Assembly: GCF_016879755.1 (NCBI RefSeq)
Contig: NZ_WOFU01000002.1
Span: 740,024 to 804,023, forward strand
Direction of reading: 5' to 3'
Source of the DNA: Bacillus sp. B15-48
Lineage (GTDB): Bacteria > Bacillota > Bacilli > Bacillales > Cytobacillaceae
Length of the DNA: 64,000 nt
The notes under the pieces were generated by a model that worked only from the letters and a program-made list of their open reading frames with translations, ran no database searches and had not been told where the DNA came from. A program made the translations under genes and the position numbers. Shown here in pieces: positions 9,550-18,128 of the stretch (position 1 is its first letter; every line of letters begins with the position of its first letter).

Positions 9550-9940
9550 TTATGTTTTCCGAAAAGAACACCCGTGCAGGGCAAAGCCCGTTTTTAGACA
9601 TGGGATGAATTTTCGGTTAGTGATAGCCAGAACATTCGTTCCTATAGTATAATATTCCTGTATAAGTTGTTCTTTGAAAACTGGATATATGGGGTTGTGA
9701 CAAGAAAGGCTTTGTCACGTAAAATATCCAAGCATCATTTGCCCTGCACTTGCTGAAGTAGCAAAAACCAAGCAAAGTAAGCAAGTACAGTGAGTTCAAA
9801 TGTACAAGTTTGCACCACCGCAGGAGACTCACGCCATTGGCACTGCTAACCGTCGGTGCGACGGGGATAGCCTGCTAAAAAACTGAGGGATACCTCGGTG
9901 TTCGCAGGAATCTCGTTACTTTAGTGACGAGTAGTTCAAG
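9550..9940 (+). mobile_element. Deleted IS200/IS605 (TnpB-type) element with omega-RNA-like right end
   Basis: No intact transposase is present. The left side has a compact hairpin (GGGCAAAGCCC, 9579-9589) and a promoter-like TATAAT. The right end has the form usual for TnpB elements: GGAAT, then a perfect 8-bp stem CTCGTTAC/GTGACGAG with TTTA loop (9911-9930), then TAGTTCAAG ending at 9940. Upstream lie CCGTCG-GTG-CGACGG (9850-9864) and GAGG-GATA-CCTC hairpins. A short frame ending in TGA at 9884-9886 (ETHAIGTANRRCDGDSLLKN) resembles a TnpB C-terminal tail overlapping the RNA, as the family does. The main tnpB body is gone. Assignment rests on recalled end structures. Confidence 0.6.
9790..9940 (+). 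ncRNA. Putative orphan omega RNA (right-end element RNA)
   Basis: This segment holds nested hairpins that end in the 8-bp stem and TTCAAG at 9940, the usual junction between TnpB scaffold and guide. The guide would be read from flanking DNA starting at 9941. If still transcribed it could only work with a TnpB supplied from elsewhere. Exact 5' end is unknown. Confidence 0.45.
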
Positions 9941-10119
9941 AAACAAAGCAATTGAGTGAATTAATTCGTCTCATCCCAAAAGAAAACTTAAAGAAATTCT
10001 ATGAAAATACGTTTCGGTCTCTATCTTATCCAAGGACTCATGACGAAGAAGACCTAGTTAATACAATGTTGGTGATGCTAGATAATAACTGCGAGATAAA
10101 AAATCCCCTTTCCATATAA
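9928..10119 (+). pseudogene. Unrecognised 55-codon frame next to the element's right end
   Basis: A plus-strand frame is open from 9928, inside the element end, to TAA at 10117-10119. From a TTG at 9952 it reads MSELIRLIPKENLKKFYENT and continues FRSLSYPRTHDEEDLVNTML before running into the sdhB terminator stem. It looks like coding sequence but has no RBS, and its last codons are the terminator itself. It is probably a gene fragment fused to the element by insertion. I do not recognise the family. Confidence 0.35.
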
Positions 10120-10137
10120 GAAAGAGGATTTTTTTAA
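10098..10137 (-). terminator. Terminator of the sdhCAB operon
   Basis: Minus strand AAATCCTCTTTC and GAAAGGGGATTT form a long stem around TTATATG, followed by TTTTTTATC. It begins at the sdhB stop codon. Confidence 0.85.
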
Positions 10138-10899
10138 TTATACTTGATCACTGCCAAAGAAATTTTTGAAAGCTTGAACACTTGTATCACGATTTAAAGC
10201 AGCGATTGACGTCGTCAACGGGATTCCTTTTGGACAAGATTGAACACAGTTTTGTGAGTTTCCACAATTTGCAAGTCCACCATCTCCCATAATCGCTTCT
10301 AAACGTTCTGCTTTGTTCATTGCACCTGTTGGATGGGCATTAAAAAGACGAACTTGTGATAATGGCGCTGGCCCAATAAAGTCAGCTTTATCGTTTACGT
10401 TTGGACAAGCTTCCAAACAAACCCCACAAGTCATACATTTGGAAAGCTCATAAGCCCATTGGCGCTTCCCTTCAGGCATACGCGGCCCTGGTCCAAGGTC
10501 ATACGTCCCATCAATTGGAATCCAAGCTTTCACTCGTTTCAATGAATCAAACATTCTGCTACGATCTACTTGAAGATCGCGAATAACTGGGAATGTTGTC
10601 ATTGCCGCTAATCGTACAGGCTGCTCTAATTGATCAATTAGAGCCGTACAAGATTGGCGTGGCTTTCCATTTACGATCATTGAACAAGCTCCGCATACTT
10701 CTTCAAGACAGTTCATATCCCACGAAATTGGTGTTGTTTTTTCCCCTTTAGCATTCACTGGATTTCGACGAATTTCCATTAAAGCCGAAATAACATTCAT
10801 ATTCGGACGATAAGGGAGAACAAATTCTTCGTCATAAGGGGCTGAATCAGGAGTATCCTGACGGGTAATGATAAAACGGACAGTTTTATTTTCAGACAT
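10138..10899 (-). CDS. sdhB: Succinate dehydrogenase iron-sulfur subunit
   Basis: Passes electrons from SdhA flavin to the cytochrome b anchor and menaquinone. The 253 residues hold the three cluster sites: 2Fe-2S with Cys64, Cys69, Cys72 and Cys84; 4Fe-4S with CMTCGVCLEACP (Cys155, 158, 161, 165); and 3Fe-4S with Cys212, Cys218 and Cys222. It is last in sdhCAB, six bases after sdhA, and is closed by a strong terminator. All cluster ligands are intact. Confidence 0.97.
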   Translation of the reverse strand: MSENKTVRFIITRQDTPDSAPYDEEFVLPYRPNMNVISALMEIRRNPVNAKGEKTTPISWDMNCLEEVCGACSMIVNGKPRQSCTALIDQLEQPVRLAAMTTFPVIRDLQVDRSRMFDSLKRVKAWIPIDGTYDLGPGPRMPEGKRQWAYELSKCMTCGVCLEACPNVNDKADFIGPAPLSQVRLFNAHPTGAMNKAERLEAIMGDGGLANCGNSQNCVQSCPKGIPLTTSIAALNRDTSVQAFKNFFGSDQV

Positions 10900-10905
10900 A
10901 CCTTC

Positions 10906-12663
10906 TTAATCCCCCTTTTTCTTTGTGTAATCACGCTTACGCGGTGTAATTAAAGAAACATCGATTTCTTCATAATGGAAAGCTGGTTTCTCATCAGGAG
11001 AAACAAACTTAGCCATTGTCGTCTTTAAAAATTCTTCATCATTACGATCTGGGAATTCTGGCTTATAATGCGCTCCGCGGCTTTCATCACGCATATAAGC
11101 ACCAATCGTAATTACACGGGCAAGATGAAGCATGTTTTCAAGCTGGCGTGTAAATGTCGCACCTTGGTTGCTCCACTTCGCTGTGTCATTAATATTTATA
11201 TTTTGATAGCGTTCTAACAGCTCAACAATTTTATCATCTGTCTTCAAAAGATTTTCATTGTAACGAACGACTGTCACATTATCAGTCATCCATTCTCCTA
11301 ACTCTTTATGAAGGACATAGGCATTTTCAGTTCCGTCCATTGACATGATTTTATTCCACTTTTCTTCTTCCTGCTTAACATAGCCATCGAATACAGAAGA
11401 GGAAATTGCATCGGAACTCTTTTCAAGACCTTTAATATACTTAACAGCATTCGGCCCAGCTACCATCCCTCCATATATAGCAGAAAGCAATGAGTTTGCT
11501 CCAAGACGGTTAGCACCATGCTGTGAATAATCACATTCTCCGGCTGCAAACAAGCCTGGAATATTCGTCATTTGGTCATAATCAACCCAAAGCCCACCCA
11601 TAGAATAATGGACAGCTGGGAAGATTTTCATTGGAAGCTTACGAGGATCTTCCCCTGTGAACTTCTCATAGATTTCAATGATTCCACCAAGTTTAATATC
11701 TAGTTCCTTCGGATCTTTATGAGAAAGGTCAAGATAAACCATGTTTTCACCATTGATCCCTAGTTTTTGATTTACACAAACATCAAATATCTCACGTGTA
11801 GCGATATCACGAGGCACAAGGTTTCCATATGCAGGATATTTCTCTTCCAAGAAATACCATGGTTTTCCATCTTTATATGTCCATACACGTCCACCTTCAC
11901 CACGTGCAGACTCACTCATTAAGCGTAGTTTATCATCACCAGGAATAGCCGTTGGATGAATTTGAATCATCTCACCATTCGAATAATATGCCCCTTGCTG
12001 GTAAACGATAGATGCTGCTGAACCTGTGTTAATAATCGAGTTCGTAGATTTTCCAAAGATAATCCCTGGTCCACCAGTTGCCATAATGACAGCATCTGCT
12101 GAGAATGATTTGATTTCCATTGTTTTAAGGTCTTGTGCAACAATCCCTCGACAAATTCCGTCATCATCCAGCACGACCCCTAAAAATTCCCAACCTTCGT
12201 ACTTTGTGACAAGTCCTGCTACTTCATGTCGACGAACTTGTTCGTCCAATGCATAAAGCAACTGTTGACCTGTTGTCGCACCCGCAAAAGCAGTACGGTG
12301 ATGTTGTGTTCCACCAAAGCGACGAAAATCTAGTAATCCTTCTGGGGTACGGTTAAACATAACTCCCATACGGTCAAGTAAATGAATAATTCCTGGTGCT
12401 GCCTCACACATCGCTTTAACAGGCGGCTGATTCGCTAAGAAATCACCACCATAAACGGTGTCATCAAAGTGAATCCAAGGGGAGTCTCCCTCACCCTTAG
12501 TATTTACAGCTCCGTTCATACCTCCCTGTGCACAAACGGAATGAGACCTTTTAACTGGTACAAGCGAAAATAATTCGACCGTGTTCCCTTGCTCAGCAAT
12601 TTTAATCGTAGACATTAAACCAGCTAGTCCGCCGCCTACTACAATTATATTACCTTTACTCAT
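10906..12663 (-). CDS. sdhA: Succinate dehydrogenase flavoprotein subunit
   Basis: Oxidises succinate to fumarate with covalently bound FAD; acts on the cytoplasmic face of the membrane. The 585 residues begin with the dinucleotide-binding VVGGGLAGLMS. His41 in RSHSVCAQGGMNGAVNTKG is the expected flavin attachment site. Substrate and FAD motifs follow: HHRTAFAGATTGQQL, HPTAIPGDDKLRLMSESARGEGG and the C-terminal-side HGANRLGANSLLSAIYGG. GGGAGTGA precedes the ATG. It is longer than B. subtilis-type fumarate reductases only by a few residues and is complete. Confidence 0.97.
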   Translation of the reverse strand: MSKGNIIVVGGGLAGLMSTIKIAEQGNTVELFSLVPVKRSHSVCAQGGMNGAVNTKGEGDSPWIHFDDTVYGGDFLANQPPVKAMCEAAPGIIHLLDRMGVMFNRTPEGLLDFRRFGGTQHHRTAFAGATTGQQLLYALDEQVRRHEVAGLVTKYEGWEFLGVVLDDDGICRGIVAQDLKTMEIKSFSADAVIMATGGPGIIFGKSTNSIINTGSAASIVYQQGAYYSNGEMIQIHPTAIPGDDKLRLMSESARGEGGRVWTYKDGKPWYFLEEKYPAYGNLVPRDIATREIFDVCVNQKLGINGENMVYLDLSHKDPKELDIKLGGIIEIYEKFTGEDPRKLPMKIFPAVHYSMGGLWVDYDQMTNIPGLFAAGECDYSQHGANRLGANSLLSAIYGGMVAGPNAVKYIKGLEKSSDAISSSVFDGYVKQEEEKWNKIMSMDGTENAYVLHKELGEWMTDNVTVVRYNENLLKTDDKIVELLERYQNININDTAKWSNQGATFTRQLENMLHLARVITIGAYMRDESRGAHYKPEFPDRNDEEFLKTTMAKFVSPDEKPAFHYEEIDVSLITPRKRDYTKKKGD

Positions 12664-12723
12664 CGTGACTCACTCCCTTAATCCTAAGTCGCCTTAATAA
12701 TCTGTATTTTAATAGATTCTTAT

Positions 12724-13332
12724 TTAGATAAATGCCACGAGTGTACTAATACCCATAATAGATAGAATAATAAATACTCCAATAGTTACATAAGTAGAAA
12801 TAACTTGTGACCGTGGTGTAACAGTGATTCCCCAGCTAACTAAGAAAGACCATAGTCCATTAGCGAAGTGGAAAATTGCTGAAAGAATCCCAATCACGTA
12901 AAATGCGAACATGAATGGCGAAGCTAAAATATCAACCATCATTTGAAAGTTAACTTCTGCGCCAAATGCTTTGGCAATTCGAGTTTCCCAAATATGCCAC
13001 GCAAGGAATATTAACGTAATAACCCCTGTCCACCGCTGAAGCTTAAACATCCAGTTGCGGAAGAATCCAAATCTACCAGTATTGTTCTTCGCTGTAAACG
13101 CGATGTAAATACCGTAAATTGCGTGGAATATTAGTGGTAAATAGATTACAAAAACCTCTAAAAAGATGAGATAAGGAATACTTTCCATAAATTGTGTTGC
13201 TTGATTGTAAGCTTCCTCTCCTCTGACGGCAAAATTATTGATCACAAGGTGCATAATTAGGAATAATCCAACAGGAATAACCCCAAGCAACGAATGTAAT
13301 CTTCGCCAATAAAATTCTTGATTTCTTGCCAT
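12724..13332 (-). CDS. sdhC: Succinate dehydrogenase cytochrome b558 subunit
   Basis: Di-haem membrane anchor that passes electrons to menaquinone. The 202-residue product MARNQEFYWRRLHSLLGV has five predicted membrane segments, with conserved histidines suited to haem ligation in HSLLG, LIMHL, HAIYG, LAWHIWE and AIFHFANG. The ATG at 13330-13332 is preferred over an in-frame ATG 25 codons upstream, because GGGGGG lies just upstream and homologues start here. First gene of sdhCAB. Confidence 0.95.
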   Translation of the reverse strand: MARNQEFYWRRLHSLLGVIPVGLFLIMHLVINNFAVRGEEAYNQATQFMESIPYLIFLEVFVIYLPLIFHAIYGIYIAFTAKNNTGRFGFFRNWMFKLQRWTGVITLIFLAWHIWETRIAKAFGAEVNFQMMVDILASPFMFAFYVIGILSAIFHFANGLWSFLVSWGITVTPRSQVISTYVTIGVFIILSIMGISTLVAFI

Positions 13333-13452
13333 TATGTATACCCCCCTTTGAAAATTTAAAATGATGTCAAGGTCGAAAAATGTTGATTGATTTTCAAACC
13401 CTACCATCGTGAAAATAATAAAAATTATTTCTTACAATATTGTGACAAGTCC

Positions 13453-13481
13453 ATTTTACTCTCATAAGGATTGACCGTCAA
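13453..13481 (-). promoter_or_regulatory. Promoter of sdhCAB
   Basis: Minus strand TTGACG (13476-13481), 17-base spacer, TAAAAT (13453-13458), leaving an AT-rich leader of about 115 bases before sdhC. The rest of the 440-base gap to yslB is extremely AT-rich; on plus, TATAAT at 13741-13746 could be the yslB -10. Nothing else is supportable there. Confidence 0.7.
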
Positions 13482-13772
13482 GAAAACGTATACAGAAAAA
13501 ATGACTATATAAATAAAATTTTTGAAAAATACCGATATTTTACACTTGAACTCAACAAAGTTATATGTCCTTTAAAAAAATATACAAGGATAACTTTCGC
13601 ATTTATGGAAAAAACTTTAGATTATTTATTATACAAATTAGAATAGACCTCATTCGACAAAGAAAAAATAAACAAATCATCATCGAAAAAAAAAACAAAA
13701 AACATTCATTAAACTGACTTCATTTTCATTAAAATTGTAATATAATAGAATAATAGAAAGAGGGGGACGCAC

Positions 13773-14222
13773 TTGAGTGAACTACCAAATTTAAATAAAT
13801 ATAACGACAGCTCACAACCTTCTGTTTCCCATTTTGGTTATGAATTAATTAGAGAAGTACTACTTTCTGAACTTCTCGGGAAAGACGCACCTGAAATTCT
13901 CTATTGGGCCGGGAAAAAATTAGCTCGGAAATATCCCCTTAGCAGTCTAGAGGAAATCATCTCCTTTTTCTATGAAGCAAATTGGGGATCCCTCTCTATT
14001 AGAGAAGAAAAACGCCGTGAATTAGTGCTTGAACTTACCGGGGATATGATTTCAAACCGCCTAAGAAGAGATAAAGACTCAACCTTCCAACTTGAAGCCG
14101 GCTTTTTAGCCCAACAAATAGAACTGGAAAAACAGGTGACTGTTGAAGCGTACGAGCATCCTCATAAAAGACTAGATAAGATTTTGTTCACAATTAAATG
14201 GGATATTAAGGATCCTAAGTAA
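13773..14222 (+). CDS. yslB: YslB family protein (DUF2507)
   Basis: A 149-residue cytoplasmic protein of unknown biochemical role; the DUF2507 fold is related to the V4R/TRAPP-like ligand-binding fold. It starts at TTG with AGAGGGGG upstream and reads MSELPNLNKYNDSSQPSVSH, with the family core GYELIREVLLSELLGKDAPE at about 23-42. It is transcribed opposite to its neighbours and lies between sdhC and lysC exactly as in B. subtilis. Confidence 0.88.
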   Translation: MSELPNLNKYNDSSQPSVSHFGYELIREVLLSELLGKDAPEILYWAGKKLARKYPLSSLEEIISFFYEANWGSLSIREEKRRELVLELTGDMISNRLRRDKDSTFQLEAGFLAQQIELEKQVTVEAYEHPHKRLDKILFTIKWDIKDPK

Positions 14223-14228
14223 AACCTA

Positions 14229-14272
14229 AACGAAAAAGCTTTCTTTACGGGAAAGCTTTTTCGTTTTTTTAC
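14229..14272. terminator. Bidirectional terminator between yslB and lysC
   Basis: CGAAAAAGCTTTC and GAAAGCTTTTTCG form a 13-bp stem with a short loop and T-runs in both directions. It serves the convergent yslB and lysC. Confidence 0.9.
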
Positions 14273-14286
14273 ATAATCATTCAATC

Positions 14287-14781
14287 TTAAGCATTTACTG
14301 GAAGTTTCGAAAGCTCGAATGCATCATGAAGTGCCTCAACTGCTTTCACCATTAACTTCTCATTCACAACTGTTGAAACCTTTATTTCTGATGTACTAAC
14401 CATTTTCACTAATATTCCTTCTGCGGCCAGTACTTCAAACATTTTCGCTGCAACTCCAGGATTTGAAACCATGCCAGCACCGACAATTGAAACCTTTGCT
14501 AATCCTGACTCGAATTCAACCGATTCATAATTCAGCTTTTCTTGATTGTTCTTAAGTACACGCAATGTTTCTTCTAAATCATTGCTTTTAATTGAAAAAG
14601 AAATGTCCGTTTTTTCTGCTTTAGAGCCACTTTGAATGATAATATCAACATTTAACTGATTGTCAGCTAGAGTAGAAAAAATCGTTGGTAAACTCGCGAT
14701 CGTGTTATCTACTCCAATCACTGACACCCTAGTAATTTGATCTTCAAATGCTATTCCACGGACAACTAAATTTTGTTCCAT
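14287..14781 (-). CDS. Aspartokinase beta subunit from in-frame internal start
   Basis: The frame of lysC restarts at MEQNLVVRGIAFEDQITRVS. The upstream GAGGAGG at about 14790-14796, seven to nine bases before the ATG, is a better RBS than most in this window. The product consists only of the two regulatory ACT domains. In B. subtilis the same arrangement yields an alpha2-beta2 enzyme. The overlap is intentional and no frameshift is involved. Confidence 0.75.
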   Translation of the reverse strand: MEQNLVVRGIAFEDQITRVSVIGVDNTIASLPTIFSTLADNQLNVDIIIQSGSKAEKTDISFSIKSNDLEETLRVLKNNQEKLNYESVEFESGLAKVSIVGAGMVSNPGVAAKMFEVLAAEGILVKMVSTSEIKVSTVVNEKLMVKAVEALHDAFELSKLPVNA

Positions 14782-15516
14782 TTCAAATTCCTCCTCAATA
14801 ACCGTTCCACTTTCTTTATCGATACTCGAGCGCACTTCAAGTTTCACCCCATAATTTTTTGCAAACTCAACCGCACGAGGGTGAAGTACGCCTGCCCCCA
14901 AATTAGCTAATTCCAGCATTTCATCATAAGAAATGCCCGCTAATTTTCTTGCACCGTTTACATATCGGGGATCTGTCGTAAATACACCTGTTACATCTGT
15001 AAATATATCGCACTTATCCGCATTTAGTGCAGCCGCAAGCGCAACAGCAGTTGTGTCTGAGCCGCCTCTCCCTAATGTAGTTATTGCTCCTTCTTTTGTC
15101 ACTCCTTGGAATCCTGCAACAATCACTATTTTCCCAGCAGCTAATTCCGATTTGATGTTTTCACTGTCAATCTTCATAATCCTCGCATTACCATGTACGG
15201 ATTCCGTAGTTATCCCCGCTTGCCAGCCAGTATATGATATCGCCTCTACGCCTTTTTCCCTTAGAGCCATCGCTAACAAAGAAATCGTTACTTGTTCACC
15301 TGTTGTTAAAAGCATATCCAGCTCTCTTTTATTAGGTGATGCTGAAAGGTCGTAAGCCATTTTAACTAATTGATCGGTTGTTTTTCCCATTGCTGAAACA
15401 ACAACGACAATGTCATTCCCATTTTTTCTTTCTTCAATTACTCGGTTCACTACGTTTCGTATTTTGTTTACATCTGCAACCGATGTTCCACCAAATTTTT
15501 GTACAATCAGTCCCAT
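14287..15516 (-). CDS. lysC: Lysine-sensitive aspartokinase (alpha and beta subunits)
   Basis: Phosphorylates aspartate, the first step to lysine, threonine, methionine and diaminopimelate. The 409-residue alpha chain has the amino-acid kinase domain (residues 1-240; VQKFGGTSVA, GRGGSDTTAVALAAALNADK) and two C-terminal ACT domains (about 255-405). An internal ATG at 14779-14781, preceded by GAGGAGGAATTTGAA, should give a separate 164-residue beta subunit, as for B. subtilis aspartokinase II. A lysine riboswitch upstream controls transcription, so this is the lysine-responsive isozyme rather than DapG or ThrD. Confidence 0.95.
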   Translation of the reverse strand: MGLIVQKFGGTSVADVNKIRNVVNRVIEERKNGNDIVVVVSAMGKTTDQLVKMAYDLSASPNKRELDMLLTTGEQVTISLLAMALREKGVEAISYTGWQAGITTESVHGNARIMKIDSENIKSELAAGKIVIVAGFQGVTKEGAITTLGRGGSDTTAVALAAALNADKCDIFTDVTGVFTTDPRYVNGARKLAGISYDEMLELANLGAGVLHPRAVEFAKNYGVKLEVRSSIDKESGTVIEEEFEMEQNLVVRGIAFEDQITRVSVIGVDNTIASLPTIFSTLADNQLNVDIIIQSGSKAEKTDISFSIKSNDLEETLRVLKNNQEKLNYESVEFESGLAKVSIVGAGMVSNPGVAAKMFEVLAAEGILVKMVSTSEIKVSTVVNEKLMVKAVEALHDAFELSKLPVNA

Positions 15517-15568
15517 TTCAGATTCCCTTCTTCCTGTGGTTAGTCATGTAGCTTTTTTCCACAAACAG

Positions 15569-15596
15569 AAAAAAGCAATGAGGATATCTCATTGCT
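15569..15596 (-). terminator. Terminator of the lysine riboswitch
   Basis: AGCAATGAG and CTCATTGCT pair over nine bases around ATATC, followed on the minus strand by TTTTTTC. It lies between aptamer and lysC and is the expected expression platform. Confidence 0.85.
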
Positions 15597-15619
15597 GTGA
15601 TGACGTAATAAAAATAAAG

Positions 15620-15815
15620 AATACGCTCGCACAGTGAGATAGCTCTCCAAGACGAAATTATCTTGACAATCCTGCATTTATTTAATACAGAACCAGCAAG
15701 GAAAGTAATGAGTCATTTCCTAACTTCGGCGAACATCCCTTTCAAAACCTTTCATTGAATCTCATTATTCTCCAGGTTCTACTCATGAGGTTCGCGCCTC
15801 TATCTTCACTTTATT
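15620..15815 (-). promoter_or_regulatory. Lysine riboswitch (L-box)
   Basis: Minus strand begins AGATAGAGGCGCGAACCTCA with the conserved core continuing TGAGTAGAACC, then GGGATGTTCGCCGAAG in the middle and GTCTTGGAGAGCTATCTC near the 3' end, which pairs back with AGATAG to close the junction. It should terminate lysC transcription when lysine binds. It fills most of the 15517-15877 gap. Confidence 0.92.
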
Positions 15816-15877
15816 AAACTAAAGTGATTTATTAAATTGGTTTTCATTATAACATATGAATTTCAAGGGTGACAATC

Positions 15878-17650
15878 TTATTCTAATAATTTACTCCTTA
15901 GCTCCTCAGCAACTTTTTCTGGGAGGCCTGCTTGTGTAAAATCTTCCACGCTCGCTTCCCGCATTTTTTTTACAGAGCCAAAATGTTTTAACAACATTTT
16001 CTTTCTCTTTTCCCCAATTCCAGGAATATCATCAAGCAATGATTGAAAAGCATTTTTCCCTCTTAACTGCCGATGAAAAGTGATGGCAAAACGGTGAACT
16101 TCATCTTGAATTCGTTGTAATAAATAAAACTCCTGACTATTCCGTTCGAGGGGAATCACTTCTAACGGATTTCCATATAAAAGCTGGGATGTTCGATGTT
16201 TTTCATCCTTTGCCAAACCCGCAACTGGAATCATAACGCCTAGCTCATTTTCTAAAACATCTCTCGCCGCTTCAATATGTCCCTTCCCTCCATCGATTAC
16301 GATTAAATCCGCAAGTGGTAATCCTTCTTTTAACACACGTGAATACCTTCTGCGAACAACTTCCCGCATCGATTCATAATCATCAGGTCCTTGAACTGAT
16401 TTAATTTTATATTTTCGATATTCCCTTTTCATAGGTTTTCCATCGATAAACACAACCATTGCTGAGACAGGATTCGTTCCTTGAATATTTGAATTATCAT
16501 AAGCTTCAATACGATGTGGCGTATAGATTCCCATTTGTTTGCCGAGATTTTCGATTGCTTTGATTGTGCGTTCTTCATCTCGTTCGATTAAAGAAAATTT
16601 CTCTTTCAATGCGATACTCGCATTTTTGCAAGCAAGCTTAACGAGGTCTTTTTTCTGACCACGCTGTGGCTTCAGGACTTTTACTGCTAAAAGGTGTTCA
16701 GCCATCTCTTTATCAACAGTATCCATTATAAGAATTTCCTTCGGTTTAAAATGTTCAGGCAACGAATAAAATTGACCAAGAAAGGTTAAAATTTCTTCCT
16801 CAGGTTCATTATAAATCGGAAACATTGATACTTCTCTTTCAATCAGTTTTCCTTGGCGAATGAAGAAAACTTGTACACACATCCAGCCCTTATCGACAGC
16901 ATAGCCAAAAACATCTCGATCAGTGAAATCTGTTGTCGTCATTTTCTGCTTTTCCATTGTCGCCTCGATATGGACAATCTTATCACGAAATTCCTTCGCC
17001 CGTTCAAAATCAAGTTCATCTGCTGCAGCGACCATTTTCTCAGCAAGTTCTTTCTTTATTTCTTTGTAGCCACCATTTAAAAATCGGACAATCTCATCCG
17101 TCATAACTTTATATTCATGCTGTTCGACCGGATTCACACAAGGAGCTAAACATTGCCCTAAATGATAATATAGACAAACTCGATCGGGTAATGTAGTACA
17201 TTTTCGAAGAGGATAAATTCGATCAAGAAGCTTTTTTGTTTCGTTCGCAGCTTGTACATTTGGATAAGGCCCAAAATATTTCCCGCTGTCTTTCTTTACC
17301 TTTCGCGTAATAATTAAGCGAGGATGTCGTTCAGATGTTAATTTAATGAAAGGATAACTTTTATCATCTTTTAACATGACATTGTACTTTGGGTTATATT
17401 TTTTTATTAAATTCATTTCAAGGATTAAAGCTTCCATGTTTGAAGATGTAACGATATATTCGAGGTCGGCAATTTCATTTACTAGTCTCTGCGTCTTACC
17501 ATCGTGTGACCCAGTAAAATAAGAGCGGACCCTATTTTTTAAAATTTTTGCTTTCCCCACATAAATAATTGTCCCTTGTCGATCCTTCATTAAATAACAT
17601 CCCGGTTGACCAGGTAACAATGTTAATTTATTTTTAATGACTTCATTCAT
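15878..17650 (-). CDS. uvrC: Excinuclease ABC subunit C
   Basis: Makes the two incisions in nucleotide-excision repair together with UvrB. The 590 residues show the GIY-YIG nuclease (about 10-90, [19 protein letters not shown]), a UVR coiled segment that binds UvrB (about 199-233), the RNase H-like C-terminal nuclease ([10 protein letters not shown] and [12 protein letters not shown]), and tandem helix-hairpin-helix motifs at the end ([17 protein letters not shown]). The ATG at 17648-17650 is chosen because GGGGGTGA precedes it; an in-frame ATG five codons earlier lies inside that RBS. Order lysC-uvrC-trxA is as in B. subtilis. Confidence 0.96.
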   Translation of the reverse strand: MNEVIKNKLTLLPGQPGCYLMKDRQGTIIYVGKAKILKNRVRSYFTGSHDGKTQRLVNEIADLEYIVTSSNMEALILEMNLIKKYNPKYNVMLKDDKSYPFIKLTSERHPRLIITRKVKKDSGKYFGPYPNVQAANETKKLLDRIYPLRKCTTLPDRVCLYYHLGQCLAPCVNPVEQHEYKVMTDEIVRFLNGGYKEIKKELAEKMVAAADELDFERAKEFRDKIVHIEATMEKQKMTTTDFTDRDVFGYAVDKGWMCVQVFFIRQGKLIEREVSMFPIYNEPEEEILTFLGQFYSLPEHFKPKEILIMDTVDKEMAEHLLAVKVLKPQRGQKKDLVKLACKNASIALKEKFSLIERDEERTIKAIENLGKQMGIYTPHRIEAYDNSNIQGTNPVSAMVVFIDGKPMKREYRKYKIKSVQGPDDYESMREVVRRRYSRVLKEGLPLADLIVIDGGKGHIEAARDVLENELGVMIPVAGLAKDEKHRTSQLLYGNPLEVIPLERNSQEFYLLQRIQDEVHRFAITFHRQLRGKNAFQSLLDDIPGIGEKRKKMLLKHFGSVKKMREASVEDFTQAGLPEKVAEELRSKLLE

Positions 17651-17736
17651 GTTGTTCACCCCCAAAAGAAACGCCCTTCGTAGCTGAAACTATCCTCATC
17701 TCCCATGAATCATCCTGTATTCCTTTGAATGAAATA

Positions 17737-17764
17737 AACCGGCGGAATTTATCCCACCGGTTCA
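17737..17764 (-). terminator. Terminator after trxA
   Basis: AACCGG and CCGGTT with inner pairs around ATAAAT, followed by TTATTTC on the minus strand. The tail is weak. Confidence 0.6.
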
Positions 17765-17779
17765 ATCTATTCTATCGCA

Positions 17780-18094
17780 TTAAACGTGCTTGTTAAGTAC
17801 TTCCGCTAAAGCTTCTTTAGGTTGAAAGCCAACCACTTTGTCCACTACTTCTCCATCTTTAAGAACAAGTAGCGTTGGGATGCTCATAATACCAAATTTT
17901 GCTGCTGTTTCTTGGTTTTCATCAACATCGACTTTTACAATTTTAACCTTATCTCCCATATCTCCATCCAACTCTTCTAAGACTGGAGCAATCATTTTAC
18001 AAGGTCCACACCATGTAGCCCAAAAGTCAACTAAAACAGTGCCTGCACCTGTTTCATTTGAAAAAGTTTGATCAGTTGCATTGATTATCGCCAT
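17780..18094 (-). CDS. trxA: Thioredoxin
   Basis: General cytoplasmic disulfide reductase. The 104 residues hold the classical active site [10 protein letters not shown] with Cys29 and Cys32 and the cis-Pro loop [17 protein letters not shown] precedes the ATG. It lies between uvrC and etfA as in B. subtilis. A perfect 9-bp inverted repeat (18129-18155) overlaps the likely promoter/leader. Confidence 0.97.
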   Translation of the reverse strand: MAIINATDQTFSNETGAGTVLVDFWATWCGPCKMIAPVLEELDGDMGDKVKIVKVDVDENQETAAKFGIMSIPTLLVLKDGEVVDKVVGFQPKEALAEVLNKHV

Positions 18095-18128
18095 AATTAT
18101 TCCTCCTAAAAACTTACTTAACGACAGT

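Noticed and set aside
9617-9832. 71-residue minus-strand open frame (MSLLRWCKLVHLNSLYLL...)
   Set aside because: It runs through the structured TnpB-element sequence, has no RBS and no protein-like conservation; it is a chance frame on the opposite strand of the relic.
14933-15355. 140-codon plus-strand frame within lysC
   Set aside because: Antisense shadow of the well-supported aspartokinase frame, Ser/Pro/Ala-rich as expected from the complement, no RBS.
14281-15516. Frameshift or duplication explaining two lysC starts
   Set aside because: The frame is continuous and the internal start is the known two-subunit design of this enzyme class.
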